Below are positions 37,865 through 46,505 of a stretch of DNA of 64,000 nt, in pieces. The position numbers and the translations under genes were made by a program. Numbering within the stretch: the stretch's first letter is position 1; every line of letters starts with the position of its first letter. The notes under the pieces are model-generated. The model saw only the letters and a program-made list of their open reading frames with translations. It searched no databases and was not told the origin of the DNA. The DNA is from Marinobacter sp. F4218 (GTDB taxonomy: Bacteria; Pseudomonadota; Gammaproteobacteria; Pseudomonadales; Oleiphilaceae): contig NZ_JAHZIL010000003.1 of assembly GCF_019443085.1 (NCBI RefSeq), positions 1,550,001-1,614,000 of the forward strand, read 5' to 3'.

Positions 37865-38215
37865 GTGACCCCGCTCACATTCGGGCGTATCGACAGTGAC
37901 CCGGACGCCCCATCTCTACCCGATCCGGATCGAACGCCCGAAACGCCCGGGACTTCCGCAATACAGAGAGTCAGACTGCCGGTCGCCCTGGTTGTGGCCA
38001 CTCACCCCGGCCGAAAGCTCAAACCCCGGGTCGAAATCCTGCTTGATGCCTCGAAAAATCCAGTGACTCCCCGTATTGTGGACCTTGCCGGAACACTTGA
38101 AGACGGTGCCGTAATGCCGGGAATCGCGAACCCCCTGCCCGACGGGGCCTTTGGCATCTCGCTTGGAAGCCGGATACACCAGATGATGGCCGGCTCTCAA
38201 AAAAATGATTCATAA
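37865..38215 (+). CDS. Small ORF resembling the C-terminal tail of HD-GYP proteins
   Basis: A 116-residue frame from GTG 37865. Residues about 40-105 (PVALVVATHPGRKLKPRVEI, RIVDLAGTLEDG, PLPDGAFGI) resemble the conserved extension found after HD-GYP phosphodiesterase domains in gammaproteobacteria. The HD-GYP catalytic part itself is absent; the first 35 residues are Pro/Asp-rich. It sits 15 nt after yccU and 55 nt before a CHASE-GGDEF-EAL gene. It may be a decayed fragment or a small free-standing accessory protein. Likely translated, but not certain. Confidence 0.45.
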   Translation: MTPLTFGRIDSDPDAPSLPDPDRTPETPGTSAIQRVRLPVALVVATHPGRKLKPRVEILLDASKNPVTPRIVDLAGTLEDGAVMPGIANPLPDGAFGISLGSRIHQMMAGSQKNDS

Positions 38216-38270
38216 TCACGAGCTCCCAGTCGATACTCGGACGGGGAACAGGACACTCACGGAGTAAACA

Positions 38271-40538
38271 GTGGAAAAACCGGTACCAGCCACCAACATT
38301 GTCGTGCGAGGCCTGCTCAGTCCCGCATTTCCGGTGGTCATTTTCCTGGTTTTTCTGGGGCTGGCAGCAGCACTCTATTTCGGCCTGGTCCAGCAGGGCA
38401 CCCGGCAGATCGAGGCGAACCTCGCCAATGAAGCCCGGGCCATGGCCAACAACCTGGAACGCGAATTCATCATTCACGCCGAAGCCATTCAACGCATGGC
38501 CCAGCGTCTGGAGGTGTCGCCCGACACCACCGAAGCGAGCTGGCGCAAAGACGCACGCCATTACCTCGAGGATTTCGGTGTCTATCAGGCCATCGAATGG
38601 ATCGACCGCGATTTCATCATCCGCTGGCTGGAACCGTTTACCGGTAACGAGGACGTCATCGGCTTCAACGTCGCTTTCTCGGAAGAACGCCTCCAAGCCC
38701 TCGAGACCGCCCGGGATTCCGGCGAGTTCGACATCTCGGGCGTCATTGATCTGCGCCAGGGTGGCAAGGGCCTGGTGATCTATGCGCCGGTGGGCACCGG
38801 GGATGAAAACAATGGCTTTATCGCCGGCGTGTTCCGTATGGAAACCCTCGCACGGCAGTTGCTCACCGTGCGGGTCAAGGAATCCTTCAGCATCGACATC
38901 CTGAGCAAAGGCGAGATGAGCTACCAGCTCAATGATTCCGGCACCGCCAGCACGGGGTTCTCTCACTCCGAGCCGGTCCAGCTGCCAACACTGGACTGGT
39001 CCTTCATCCTGCACCCGACCAGTGAGTGGGTCCAGAGCCAACGCAGCACCTGGCCCGAAGTCACCCTGGCGTCACTGATTCTGATGGGTCTGCTGACCAG
39101 TCTGACCACCCTGCTGGCGCAGCTCATCCTCAAGCGCAACCAGGCACTGCTGAAAACCCGCCGTGAGCTGGACCGGGAAATCGACCAGAGAAAAACCATT
39201 CAGCAGGATCTGGCCCGGCTTGAGTCCACCGATACGCTGACCGGCCTGGCCAACCGGCGTTTCTTCATGGAAGACCTGGCCCACACCCTGAACATCGCCG
39301 ACCGCCAGATGCGTCAGGTCGCCCTGGTGATGCTGGATCTCGACCGCTTCCAGATGCTGAACGACTCGCTGGGGCACCAGTTTGGTGACGAACTGCTGAT
39401 CAAGGTGTCGGAGCGACTGAATCGCCTGAGCAACGAGCGCATTCTGGTGGCCTATTCCGGTGGGGACGAGTTCATGCTGTGCCAGCAGCAGGTGGAGGAC
39501 ATCGACGACATCATCCACCTGCTGGGTCAGGTCAAACAGTGTTTCGATGAGCCCTTCGAGGTGCAGGGAGAGGCGCACGGGGTAACGGCCACCATGGGTG
39601 TTGCCGTGTACCCACAGAGTGGCCTGGACGCAGACACCCTGTTGCGCAATGCGGATGTGGCCCTGTACCGGGCGAAGGAGCAGGGCCGGAATACCTATCA
39701 GTTCTACACCGAAGGCATGCAGGACCGGGAAGTGATGCGCCTGGAACTGGACAAGGATCTGAGCCAGGCCCTGGCCCACAACGAATTTGTCCTCCACTAC
39801 CAGCCCCAACTGGATCTGGATAATGTCGAAATCAAGAGCGTCGAGGCGCTGATCCGCTGGCAACACCCCCGTCGGGGATTGCTGCCGCCGGTGGATTTCA
39901 TTCCCCTTGCCGAGGAAAGCGGCCGCATCACTGATATTGGCCGCTGGGTCGTCATGGCGGCCTGCCAGCAGCTGGCCAACTGGCAAGGCACGGCCTGTGA
40001 ACACCTCCGGATCGCCGTGAATCTGTCCGGCCGGGAGCTGGACGACGAGCAACTCGTGGACCATATTCGGGAAGCCCTGAAGGCCGAGAATGTGCCCGCC
40101 GATCGCCTCGAGGTAGAACTGACCGAAGAGATCTTTATCCAGAACATCGAACGCAACCTGACCCAGCTGTCTCGGCTGCACCAGTTGGGTGTGCACCTGG
40201 CCATCGACGATTTCGGCGTGGGCTATTCGTCGCTGGGGTATCTGAGGGATTTCCCGGTGGACCTGCTCAAGATCGACCGCTCCTTCATCACCGAGGTCAC
40301 CGAACGCCACGACGATGCCGTCATCACCCGGGCCGTCATCAATCTTGCCCACAACCTGGGCATCCAGGTGGTTGCCGAGGGCGTGGAAACGGAGGAACAG
40401 CTGGCCTTCCTGAAGAACCATCGCTGTAATCTCGCCCAGGGCTACCTGATCAGCCGGCCGATTCCCGCCGCCGAGCTCGAACGGGCCATGGCCCAAGGCC
40501 TCCTGCTGACCCGAACCACCGTGGATTCCGAATTGTAA
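38271..40538 (+). CDS. CHASE-GGDEF-EAL c-di-GMP enzyme
   Basis: A 755-residue protein starting at GTG 38271 with GGAG upstream. A membrane helix at about residues 14-36 precedes a periplasmic CHASE domain (about 45-255) and a second helix (about 265-288); then come GGDEF (intact SGGDEF motif near 397-402) and EAL (VEALIRWQHP near 522, DDFGVGYSSLGYLRDFPVD later) domains. Both catalytic motifs look complete, so it may be bifunctional; the net activity cannot be read. No inhibitory RxxD stands at the usual distance before GGDEF. CHASE domains sense small extracellular ligands. Confidence 0.93.
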   Translation: MEKPVPATNIVVRGLLSPAFPVVIFLVFLGLAAALYFGLVQQGTRQIEANLANEARAMANNLEREFIIHAEAIQRMAQRLEVSPDTTEASWRKDARHYLEDFGVYQAIEWIDRDFIIRWLEPFTGNEDVIGFNVAFSEERLQALETARDSGEFDISGVIDLRQGGKGLVIYAPVGTGDENNGFIAGVFRMETLARQLLTVRVKESFSIDILSKGEMSYQLNDSGTASTGFSHSEPVQLPTLDWSFILHPTSEWVQSQRSTWPEVTLASLILMGLLTSLTTLLAQLILKRNQALLKTRRELDREIDQRKTIQQDLARLESTDTLTGLANRRFFMEDLAHTLNIADRQMRQVALVMLDLDRFQMLNDSLGHQFGDELLIKVSERLNRLSNERILVAYSGGDEFMLCQQQVEDIDDIIHLLGQVKQCFDEPFEVQGEAHGVTATMGVAVYPQSGLDADTLLRNADVALYRAKEQGRNTYQFYTEGMQDREVMRLELDKDLSQALAHNEFVLHYQPQLDLDNVEIKSVEALIRWQHPRRGLLPPVDFIPLAEESGRITDIGRWVVMAACQQLANWQGTACEHLRIAVNLSGRELDDEQLVDHIREALKAENVPADRLEVELTEEIFIQNIERNLTQLSRLHQLGVHLAIDDFGVGYSSLGYLRDFPVDLLKIDRSFITEVTERHDDAVITRAVINLAHNLGIQVVAEGVETEEQLAFLKNHRCNLAQGYLISRPIPAAELERAMAQGLLLTRTTVDSEL

Positions 40539-40589
40539 AAGCGGTCCGCCATCCCCACCATACTCATTACATTCCATGGGCGAGTTGCT

Positions 40590-40913
40590 ATGACTTCGAA
40601 ATACCTCACTCCTGAACAGGACGGCGTGATCCGGCGGTGGGAGCGCTGGAATCGTAACTATTTTATCGTGGCGTTTTTGGCGCTGACCGTCGTGCTGGTC
40701 TTCAGCAGCCAACTCGGCCTGTCCAGTGGCGACAGCTGGGGCCCTCTGGGTTTGCTTATCGCCTTGATTGTCACGCCCATCATTGTGCTCCAGCTCAAAC
40801 TGGCCTGCCCCGCCTGTGGCCACAAGATTGGCTGGCAGGCCAAGCTGATGGCGCCGGACCAGTGCAAGACTTGCGGTACTTTTCTGCGTGCGAAAGAGTC
40901 AGTGCGAAGTTAA
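40590..40913 (+). CDS. Small membrane protein with C-terminal zinc ribbon
   Basis: A 107-residue protein with two hydrophobic helices (about residues 24-42 and 50-70) and a C-terminal CPACGHKIGW...CKTCG zinc ribbon with two CxxC pairs. No family recognised. It follows the c-di-GMP gene by 51 nt on the same strand. Its stop lies at the edge of the cassette-like region. Confidence 0.7.
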   Translation: MTSKYLTPEQDGVIRRWERWNRNYFIVAFLALTVVLVFSSQLGLSSGDSWGPLGLLIALIVTPIIVLQLKLACPACGHKIGWQAKLMAPDQCKTCGTFLRAKESVRS

Positions 40914-40959
40914 GAGAAGGCCGGGGCGCGGCGGGGCAAACGACAACCGCAACGACTGG

Positions 40960-41652
40960 TTAGCTGCCGTTCCTGCCATGCTCCCGTAGTGACCGCATTC
41001 GGCCCAAATACTCGGTGATTGCTGCCCTCGTGGTGACTTCTCTGGCAGATCCCGGTGGACGGGACATGTACACCAGTTGCGCCATCAACGAAAAATCACA
41101 GAGTGCGGGCGTTGCCCCCAGAAGGAACGCTTTTCCGTTCAGCAACCCCTCGACGGTATCCAACTCCCGCAGCAAATCTTCCTTTATCATGGCGGGTGGT
41201 TTTCTTCCGGTTCCCTGTCCTTTTATCTGCGCATGGAGACGACGTTTATAGAGCGGAAGCACAAGCTTTCCAACGGGTCCGCGGAAAGCTTTCGAGAGCA
41301 TCGGTGCCCCTTCCGGATCCATCCACTGGTAATAGAGGCCGATGAAGTAGAGGGCTTCATCCGCCCAATCGTCAAGGACGTGGCAAAGTGCAGCCTCGGC
41401 CGAATCAGGCGGGATAATGCGTCGCTCCGGAAAAAGGCGATCAAGTTCATGAGCAATGTTGGTGGAATCTGCCAGGAAACAACCGTCAATATCGATCGCC
41501 GGAACCTTGCCAATGCCGCCGCGCCGATAAACCTCCAATGTCCCTTTCCCAAGAACATTGATCCGTTTATATCGGATGCCCTTGTAATCCAGAATTGCCC
41601 GGACCTTTAGACAGAAGGGTGAGGGGCCCCAATCATAGAGTGTGATCTGCAT
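40960..41652 (-). CDS. Glutathione S-transferase family protein
   Basis: A 230-residue GST-like protein: thioredoxin-fold N-terminus MQITLYDWGPSPFCLKVRAI with a Ser-Pro-Phe-Cys active-site loop, the cis-Pro segment GKVPAIDIDG and FLADSTNIAHELD, then an all-helical C-terminal domain. The substrate is unknown. The stop codon lies inside an attC-like half-site (AGCTAAC), as seen for integron cassette genes, so it may have arrived in a cassette. Confidence 0.85.
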   Translation of the reverse strand: MQITLYDWGPSPFCLKVRAILDYKGIRYKRINVLGKGTLEVYRRGGIGKVPAIDIDGCFLADSTNIAHELDRLFPERRIIPPDSAEAALCHVLDDWADEALYFIGLYYQWMDPEGAPMLSKAFRGPVGKLVLPLYKRRLHAQIKGQGTGRKPPAMIKEDLLRELDTVEGLLNGKAFLLGATPALCDFSLMAQLVYMSRPPGSAREVTTRAAITEYLGRMRSLREHGRNGS

Positions 41653-41663
41653 CCGTCGCTCCC

Positions 41664-41728
41664 ACTAAGGGCAATAGGCGACAGCGGAGCACTGCGCCGT
41701 TGGCGTCCCGTTGATCGCGCTGTTAACT
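41664..41728 (-). mobile_element. Degenerate attC-like site
   Basis: Read on the minus strand, a GTTAAC-containing left half with AGCGCGATCAACGGGACGCC is followed 30-40 nt later by CTTAGTG. The left half looks like a genuine attC arm; the right half has lost the GTT core. Both flanks are cassette-like genes. Low confidence. Confidence 0.35.
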
Positions 41729-41730
41729 TC

Positions 41731-42123
41731 TCAAAGGCTGGTTTTACCCAGATTGTTTGACCACCAATGTGGTGAAGGGCCACCTTTCCACTTCACCTTT
41801 TTACTCAAAGCAAGCACATCTCTCGCCGAGTAATTTGGGTTGCCGTCCAGAAGAGCATCTGCCACTTCCGCCCGCAAGCGATTCAAAAAAGCCTGATCAA
41901 GACGCAACATATCAACCGTGTTTTTCGACTGCTCATGCCGATACATGGCCACGGCATAGGGAAGGTACTGAATATCGAGTTTCAGATGCGCGACTGTCTT
42001 CTTTATCTGGAGAACGGTGTATTGATCTGACCCACCATACCGCTTCCTGAGTTCTGGCCCCAATATCTGGACGTAACCCCGCAACGCTCTTTTCAGTTGA
42101 AATTTACGTATGAGCTCAATCAT
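41731..42123 (-). CDS. Uncharacterised 130-residue protein, possible integron cassette gene
   Basis: A basic 130-residue protein, MIELIRKFQLKRALRGYVQI at the start, with YGGSDQYTVLQIKKTV and a C-terminal KKVKWKGGPSPHWWSNN. It has no signal peptide or membrane helix. It resembles short proteins of the DUF6559 type only by impression. It lies between a clear attC (42127-42183) and a degenerate one, all on the minus strand. Confidence 0.65.
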   Translation of the reverse strand: MIELIRKFQLKRALRGYVQILGPELRKRYGGSDQYTVLQIKKTVAHLKLDIQYLPYAVAMYRHEQSKNTVDMLRLDQAFLNRLRAEVADALLDGNPNYSARDVLALSKKVKWKGGPSPHWWSNNLGKTSL

Positions 42124-42126
42124 AGA

Positions 42127-42183
42127 ATTTAACCCTTGCGTTCAGCGGCGGGTCAAACGTCTGAATAGAACGCTTTGTTAGGC
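42127..42183 (-). mobile_element. attC recombination site
   Basis: Minus-strand reading: GCCTAAC (R'', perfect RYYYAAC) and, 57 nt overall, GTTAAAT (R', perfect GTTRRRY). Internal arms AAAGCGTTC and GAACGCAAG pair over GCGTTC/GAACGC, the expected L''/L' imperfect repeat. Length matches the short 59-base-element class. It is located 25 nt after the stop of the 140-residue membrane protein gene. Confidence 0.75.
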
Positions 42184-42207
42184 AGTACTCTGCATAGCAC
42201 TTCAAGA

Positions 42208-42630
42208 TCATTCTTCACGATAAATACGTGCACCAATTAAGGCTGCGATTGGTGCTTCCAATATTCCCCAAAGGATTGAGATAACGGCGAACTTCATGGA
42301 CACAAGGCTATTCGCCCAGAGGGACGCCAGAAAGAGCACGTACGCGATGGCCCAGAAAGTCGCGGCCGCGATTAGAGCCGTTCGAGGGCCCGGCCCGAAA
42401 CGCGGTCGGATGGCGGCGTAGATCCAGATGAGAATAACGCCGTAAAGAACGGTGATCATGGCCCCAACCGCTAACTCACCAGCTGAAGGATCGCCGAGAC
42501 CAAACTTTTCTCGCTGGGAGGCGAATTCGCTGAACAAGATAATGCCATTCAGGATGTATTCCCCGACAACAATGACGAGACCCGCGACGAGCCCCCCAAG
42601 CAGCACGCGACTGCCGTTTATTCTTCCCAT
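42208..42630 (-). CDS. Small polytopic membrane protein, possible integron cassette gene
   Basis: A 140-residue hydrophobic protein with about four helices, starting at ATG 42630 (MGRINGSRVLLGGLVAGLVI) with GAGGGA upstream; the open frame extends 21 codons further. No family recognised. It is preceded by an attC (42645-42728) and followed by another (42127-42183), which is the layout of a single gene cassette. Confidence 0.7.
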   Translation of the reverse strand: MGRINGSRVLLGGLVAGLVIVVGEYILNGIILFSEFASQREKFGLGDPSAGELAVGAMITVLYGVILIWIYAAIRPRFGPGPRTALIAAATFWAIAYVLFLASLWANSLVSMKFAVISILWGILEAPIAALIGARIYREE

Positions 42631-42644
42631 GAGATCCCTCACTT

Positions 42645-42728
42645 GCCTAACGCTTGCAGCATGCGCGCCCAAGGAATGGATCCGAAGGCGCAATGCAGTG
42701 GGCGTCGCCGTACCTGCACTTGTTAGGA
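42645..42728 (-). mobile_element. attC recombination site
   Basis: Minus-strand reading: TCCTAAC (R'', one mismatch to RYYYAAC) and GTTAGGC (R', perfect), 84 nt end to end. Inner arms AAGTGCAG and CTGCAAGC pair over TGCAG/CTGCA, and a second stem GCGCGCCCA/TGGGCGTCGC lies inside. The stop codon of the 87-residue gene (TAA) falls within R'', as is common in gene cassettes. Confidence 0.7.
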
Positions 42729-42986
42729 GATTGGTCCACTAGAGCCCTCCGGAGGTGGTGTGCCAGTCATGCCGGCACAGTCTTTGCCATCAATTGTTTC
42801 AATAGTTGCCCACATATACGGCTCCCCTGATTGTGGGTACGTAAAGTAATCAGTTGGCACGCCGTTGATGATGAAATGGCCTATATGCTTTATATCTTCA
42901 GCTTTAACTGAATCAGGGTCACCTATATCTTCTCCGTACTCTAAACGGAGATAATCTGCGATCCATTCTTCATCCGTCTCGTCCAT
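42723..42986 (-). CDS. Uncharacterised acidic 87-residue protein, possible integron cassette gene
   Basis: An 87-residue acidic protein (MDETDEEWIADYLRLEYGED at the start). It contains ADYLRLEYGEDIGDPDSVKA and GVPTDYFTYPQSGEPYMWAT; no known family recognised. GAGGAG precedes the ATG. Its coding sequence is more AT-rich than neighbouring chromosomal genes. The stop codon is inside an attC site, which suggests it is a cassette ORF. Confidence 0.65.
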   Translation of the reverse strand: MDETDEEWIADYLRLEYGEDIGDPDSVKAEDIKHIGHFIINGVPTDYFTYPQSGEPYMWATIETIDGKDCAGMTGTPPPEGSSGPIS

Positions 42987-43310
42987 GTTGACTCCTCGCA
43001 GGTATTAGGCGGCACTCCACTTTCTGGCAAAAAATTGACCGCTTCGTTATTACGGACAATCGCTCTCACCATTCGCCACCAACCAATCTATAAAACAAGA
43101 GCTTAGCTGAGCGCACCTCCCTCTGCCATGTAATCATCTGATATCCACGATTTGCTCGCGCATCCTTGCCTCTCGCCCGCCTTTCCCCGAAAAAAACCTT
43201 TGACCTGTGAGTTACTCACAGGTTTTAGGCTATGCTCTGTTATACATCGGAAGCAGTCCGAGTTTGGCGTATCCAAACACTCGTTCAACCTTGAACCAGG
43301 GGTCTGAGCT
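42987..43310 (+). promoter_or_regulatory. MerR-type promoter and operator upstream of the metal-efflux operon
   Basis: This 324-nt spacer contains TTGACC (43200-43205) and TAGGCT (43226-43231) separated by 20 nt, the long spacing typical of MerR-controlled promoters. A 21-nt palindrome (43203-43223) with 10-bp arms ACCTGTGAGT and ACTCACAGGT and a single T centre overlaps the spacer, where MerR-family proteins bind. It should drive merR and the P-type ATPase together. The rest of the spacer (42987-43190) is AT-rich and shows no further feature beyond an attC-like fragment TATTAGGC at 43003-43010. Confidence 0.75.
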
Positions 43311-43742
43311 ATGAAAGTCAAACAGTTAGCGGAAGCGGCGGCGGTCAATCCGGACACCGTCCGTTTCTATACCCGGGAAGGGCTGCTGAACCCCAGCCGC
43401 AATCCGGAGAACAATTACCAGCAGTTCGATACCGACGATCTGCGCCGGCTGCGCTTTGCCCGCAAGGCCCGGCAGCTGGGTTTTTCGTTGCCGGAGATCC
43501 GGGCCATTCTCGATCAGGCCGACGATCATCATTCGCCCTGCCCGATGGTGCGCGAGGTCTTTGAGCAACGGCTGGCCGAGGTTGAGCGTGAGATCACCGA
43601 ACTCCAGCAGCTGCGCGAGCGCATGAAAGGCGCGCTCACGGCCTGGCGGGATATGCCGGATGGCACACCGGACGGCCACACCATCTGCCGCCTGATTGAA
43701 CATTGGGACGATGCGTCCACAGTTAACGGACATGAGGAGTAA
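43311..43742 (+). CDS. MerR family heavy-metal-responsive regulator
   Basis: A 143-residue MerR regulator. N-terminal MKVKQLAEAAAVNPDTVRFY with the winged helix wing NNYQQFDTDDLRRLRF, a long coiled coil, and cysteines at HSPCPMVREV (about 79) and TICRLIEHW (C-terminal). The cysteine near 79 is typical of ZntR/PbrR/CadR-type sensors rather than CueR, but the gene controls a Cu-type ATPase, so the metal is uncertain. It starts 80 nt after the MerR promoter and is 6 nt upstream of the ATPase gene. Confidence 0.88.
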   Translation: MKVKQLAEAAAVNPDTVRFYTREGLLNPSRNPENNYQQFDTDDLRRLRFARKARQLGFSLPEIRAILDQADDHHSPCPMVREVFEQRLAEVEREITELQQLRERMKGALTAWRDMPDGTPDGHTICRLIEHWDDASTVNGHEE

Positions 43743-43748
43743 AGACAG

Positions 43749-46364
43749 ATGACTGAGACAACGGCACTGCAAACCGCCTTGTCCATTTCCGGAGCGTCGT
43801 GCCAGGGCTGTGCCAAGAAGATTCGAGCCGCCCTGGAACCACTGACAGGCGATCCGGACCTGGTCGAGGTGAACCTGGACCAACAGACCGTCGCGCTCCC
43901 TGACGACATCGATCTTGACGACGCGGCCCGTCGGGTGACCGAGGCGGGGTACCCGGCCGAGCCGATTTCCGGGGAGACCGAGTCCAGCTGCTGCAGCGGA
44001 CAACGGGAACCTGCGCCGGAACCTCAGGCCACGGATGAAGCCGCAAACCAGGTGGATGACTCCCGCGCCGACACAGGTGCGGCAACCGATGAGGCCGGTG
44101 AGATTGCCCTGTCGGTTTCCGGCGCCACCTGCGCCTCCTGTGTGAACACCATCGAAAAAGCACTGAAATCGGTGCCGGGCATCACCCATGCCCACATGAA
44201 CCTCGCCGACAACACGGCAACCGCCACCGGTCAGGCCGATCCCCAGGCGCTGGTCCGGGCGGTGGAGAGCGCCGGTTACGGTGCCAGCGTGATCGAGAAC
44301 GAAGACGAGGCGGATGCACGCAAGCAGGAGCAAGACAGGAAGACCTACCGCAGCCTGTTGATCAAGATGGCGGTGAGCCTGTCGCTGGGCGTGGGCCTGA
44401 TGGTCTGGGGGATGGGATTCGGCTCCATGATGGTCACCGAAGCCAACCAGGGTATCTGGCTGGCACTGGGTGCCCTCACCCTGGTGGTGATCGCGGCCAC
44501 GGGCGGTCATTTCTACACCGGCGCCTGGAAGGCCTTCCGGCACCATAACGCCAACATGGATACCCTGATTGCGCTGGGTACCGGTACGGCGTGGCTGTAT
44601 TCCATTGTCGTTGCCAGCGTACCGGGTGCCCTGCCGGAAATGGCGCGGCACGTCTACTTTGAGGCGTCCGCCATGATCATCGGCCTGATCAATCTGGGTC
44701 AGGCCCTGGAGCTGCGAGCCAAGGGCAAGACCTCGGAGGCGGTGCGGCGGCTGCTGGACCTGCGCGCCAAGACCGCAAGGGTGATTCGCGATGGCGAGGA
44801 ACGGGACATTCCGGTGGAAGACGTCCGGAAAGGCGATCGTATCCGGGTGCGCCCGGGCGAGAAACTTCCGGTGGATGGCGAAATTATCGAGGGTTCCACC
44901 CGCATTGATGAAAGCATGCTGACGGGCGAACCCATGCCGGTGAGCAAGGGCGAGGGCGACGAAGTCTCTGCCGGCACCCTGAATACCCGTGGGTCCATCA
45001 TCTACGAGGCAACCCGGGTGGGCAGCGAAACCGCGCTGGCGCAGATCATCCAGCTGGTCAAGAAAGCCCAGGGCTCAAAGCCCGCCATAGGCCGGCTCGC
45101 GGACAAGATTTCCTCGGTATTCGTGCCCACGGTGATGCTGATTGCCGTGGTCGCCGCTTTGGTCTGGTACAACGTGGGTCCCGAACCCGCCGTGGTTCAC
45201 ATGATAGTCGCCGCCACCACGGTGCTGATCATTGCCTGTCCCTGTGCCCTGGGCCTGGCCACACCGATGTCAGTCATGGTCGGCGTTGGCAAGGCCGCGG
45301 AATACGGTGCGCTGATTCGCCAGGGTGATGCGTTGCAGACCGCCGGAAAACTGGACCTGGTCATCCTGGATAAGACCGGCACCATCACCGAGGGCCATCC
45401 GGCCGTCACCCGGGTGTATGCCACCGATGGCGATGAACAGCGCCTGTTGGCAATTGCAGCCGGGCTTGAGCAGCACTCCGAGCACCCACTGGCCGAAGCA
45501 GTGGTATCCCGTGCCAAGGACGACAATATTACGGTTGAGGCGGTAAACAACTTCGAAGCCCTCAACGGCAAGGGCGTCCGGGGTGATTACAACGGCCAGG
45601 CGGTTCGCCTGGGCAACCGCCGCTGGCTGGAAAGCGAAGGCCTGAATGTATCGGGGCTGGACGAGATTGCCCGTGACATCACCGATCAGGCCGGCACCCC
45701 GCTGTTCGTCTCCGTGGGTGACTCGGTGCTGGGCGTTATTGGCGTGGCCGATGCCATCAAGCCCGACTCCGAGGCCGCGATAGCGCGCCTGCACGATGCC
45801 GGCATCCGGGTCATGATGGTCACCGGCGACATTGATGCCACTGCCAAGGCAATTGCCGCCAGGGCTGGCATAGACGACTACCGCGCAGAGGTACTGCCGG
45901 AAGACAAGGCTGAGGTGGTCAGCGCCATGCGCGGCAAGGGTTACACCGTGGCCATGGTCGGTGACGGCATCAACGATGCCCCGGCCCTGGCGGCCGCCGA
46001 CGTCGGCTTTGCCATCGGCACCGGCACCGATGTTGCCATCGAAAGTGCGGCCATTACCCTGATGCGGGGCTCCCTGCACGGTGTGCCGGATGCCATCCAG
46101 ATCTCCCGGGCGACCGTAAAGAACATTCACCAAAACCTGTTCGGTGCCTTCATCTACAACAGTCTCGGCATTCCGATCGCCGCCGGCCTGCTTTACCCGG
46201 CCTGGGGCATCCTGATGAGCCCGATCCTGGCGGGCGCGGCCATGTCGCTGTCCTCGGTTACCGTGGTCTCCAACGCCAACCGTCTGCGTTTCTTCAAAGC
46301 CGGCCCGGATGTCCGGCGGGAATCGCCGATTACTGATCATGATCAACGAGAGGTGCGGAACTGA
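43749..46364 (+). CDS. Copper-type heavy-metal P1B ATPase
   Basis: An 871-residue P-type ATPase. It has two HMA domains with CxxC motifs (Cys18/Cys21, GASCQGC, and Cys128/Cys131, GATCASC), a CC dipeptide linker, about eight helices with the CPC site in [12 protein letters not shown] (about 497), the phosphorylated Asp of DKTGTITEG (about 541), and [17 protein letters not shown]. The last helices carry [16 protein letters not shown], the conserved Cu+ signature. It should pump Cu+ (or Ag+) out to the periplasm. Stop overlaps the small downstream gene by 1 nt. Confidence 0.94.
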   Translation: MTETTALQTALSISGASCQGCAKKIRAALEPLTGDPDLVEVNLDQQTVALPDDIDLDDAARRVTEAGYPAEPISGETESSCCSGQREPAPEPQATDEAANQVDDSRADTGAATDEAGEIALSVSGATCASCVNTIEKALKSVPGITHAHMNLADNTATATGQADPQALVRAVESAGYGASVIENEDEADARKQEQDRKTYRSLLIKMAVSLSLGVGLMVWGMGFGSMMVTEANQGIWLALGALTLVVIAATGGHFYTGAWKAFRHHNANMDTLIALGTGTAWLYSIVVASVPGALPEMARHVYFEASAMIIGLINLGQALELRAKGKTSEAVRRLLDLRAKTARVIRDGEERDIPVEDVRKGDRIRVRPGEKLPVDGEIIEGSTRIDESMLTGEPMPVSKGEGDEVSAGTLNTRGSIIYEATRVGSETALAQIIQLVKKAQGSKPAIGRLADKISSVFVPTVMLIAVVAALVWYNVGPEPAVVHMIVAATTVLIIACPCALGLATPMSVMVGVGKAAEYGALIRQGDALQTAGKLDLVILDKTGTITEGHPAVTRVYATDGDEQRLLAIAAGLEQHSEHPLAEAVVSRAKDDNITVEAVNNFEALNGKGVRGDYNGQAVRLGNRRWLESEGLNVSGLDEIARDITDQAGTPLFVSVGDSVLGVIGVADAIKPDSEAAIARLHDAGIRVMMVTGDIDATAKAIAARAGIDDYRAEVLPEDKAEVVSAMRGKGYTVAMVGDGINDAPALAAADVGFAIGTGTDVAIESAAITLMRGSLHGVPDAIQISRATVKNIHQNLFGAFIYNSLGIPIAAGLLYPAWGILMSPILAGAAMSLSSVTVVSNANRLRFFKAGPDVRRESPITDHDQREVRN

Positions 46365-46480
46365 TGACTACTCTATTGGTCAACGCTGGAGGTTTAGTAC
46401 TTATGGCCGCCATCGTTTGGTGGTTCTGGCTGTCCCCCACAACCGGCGACGCGTCCGAACACGACCACAGCCATCACTAG
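46364..46480 (+). CDS. 38-residue membrane peptide with His-rich tail
   Basis: A 38-residue open frame whose ATG overlaps the ATPase TGA stop (TGATG), so translation coupling is likely. It has one hydrophobic helix (LVNAGGLVLMAAIVWWFWL) and a short tail ending HDHSHH, plausible for metal binding. The helix resembles the N-terminal anchor of some membrane cupredoxins, but the cupredoxin domain is absent. Conserved position between the ATPase and the DUF411 gene supports reality; function unknown. Confidence 0.6.
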   Translation: MTTLLVNAGGLVLMAAIVWWFWLSPTTGDASEHDHSHH

Positions 46481-46505
46481 ACATAAATTGAGCGAGGATG
46501 AGTTG

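Larger units (their letters stand above)
40915..42728 (-). mobile_element. CALIN-like integron cassette remnant (attC sites without integrase)
   Basis: Four minus-strand genes of unrelated type (GST, a 130-residue protein, a 140-residue membrane protein, and an 87-residue protein continuing to 42986) are separated by attC-like sites. Two are convincing (42127-42183 and 42645-42728); one between 41664 and 41728 is degenerate; and the GST gene ends in AGCTAACCAGTCGTTGCGG, a half-site that looks like an attC left half. The genes differ from their surroundings in having lower GC and unknown functions. No integrase or attI was found nearby. This is an inference from motif reading and needs covariance-model confirmation. 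Confidence 0.55.

Noticed and set aside
39072..40823. 583-residue minus-strand frame across the CHASE-GGDEF-EAL gene and the next gene
   Set aside because: Long only because the GC-rich antisense lacks stops; the plus-strand protein has complete GGDEF and EAL motifs.
43103..43357. 84-residue minus-strand frame across the merR promoter and start
   Set aside because: It runs antisense through the MerR palindrome and the start of merR, has no ribosome binding site, and no family resemblance; treated as a chance frame.
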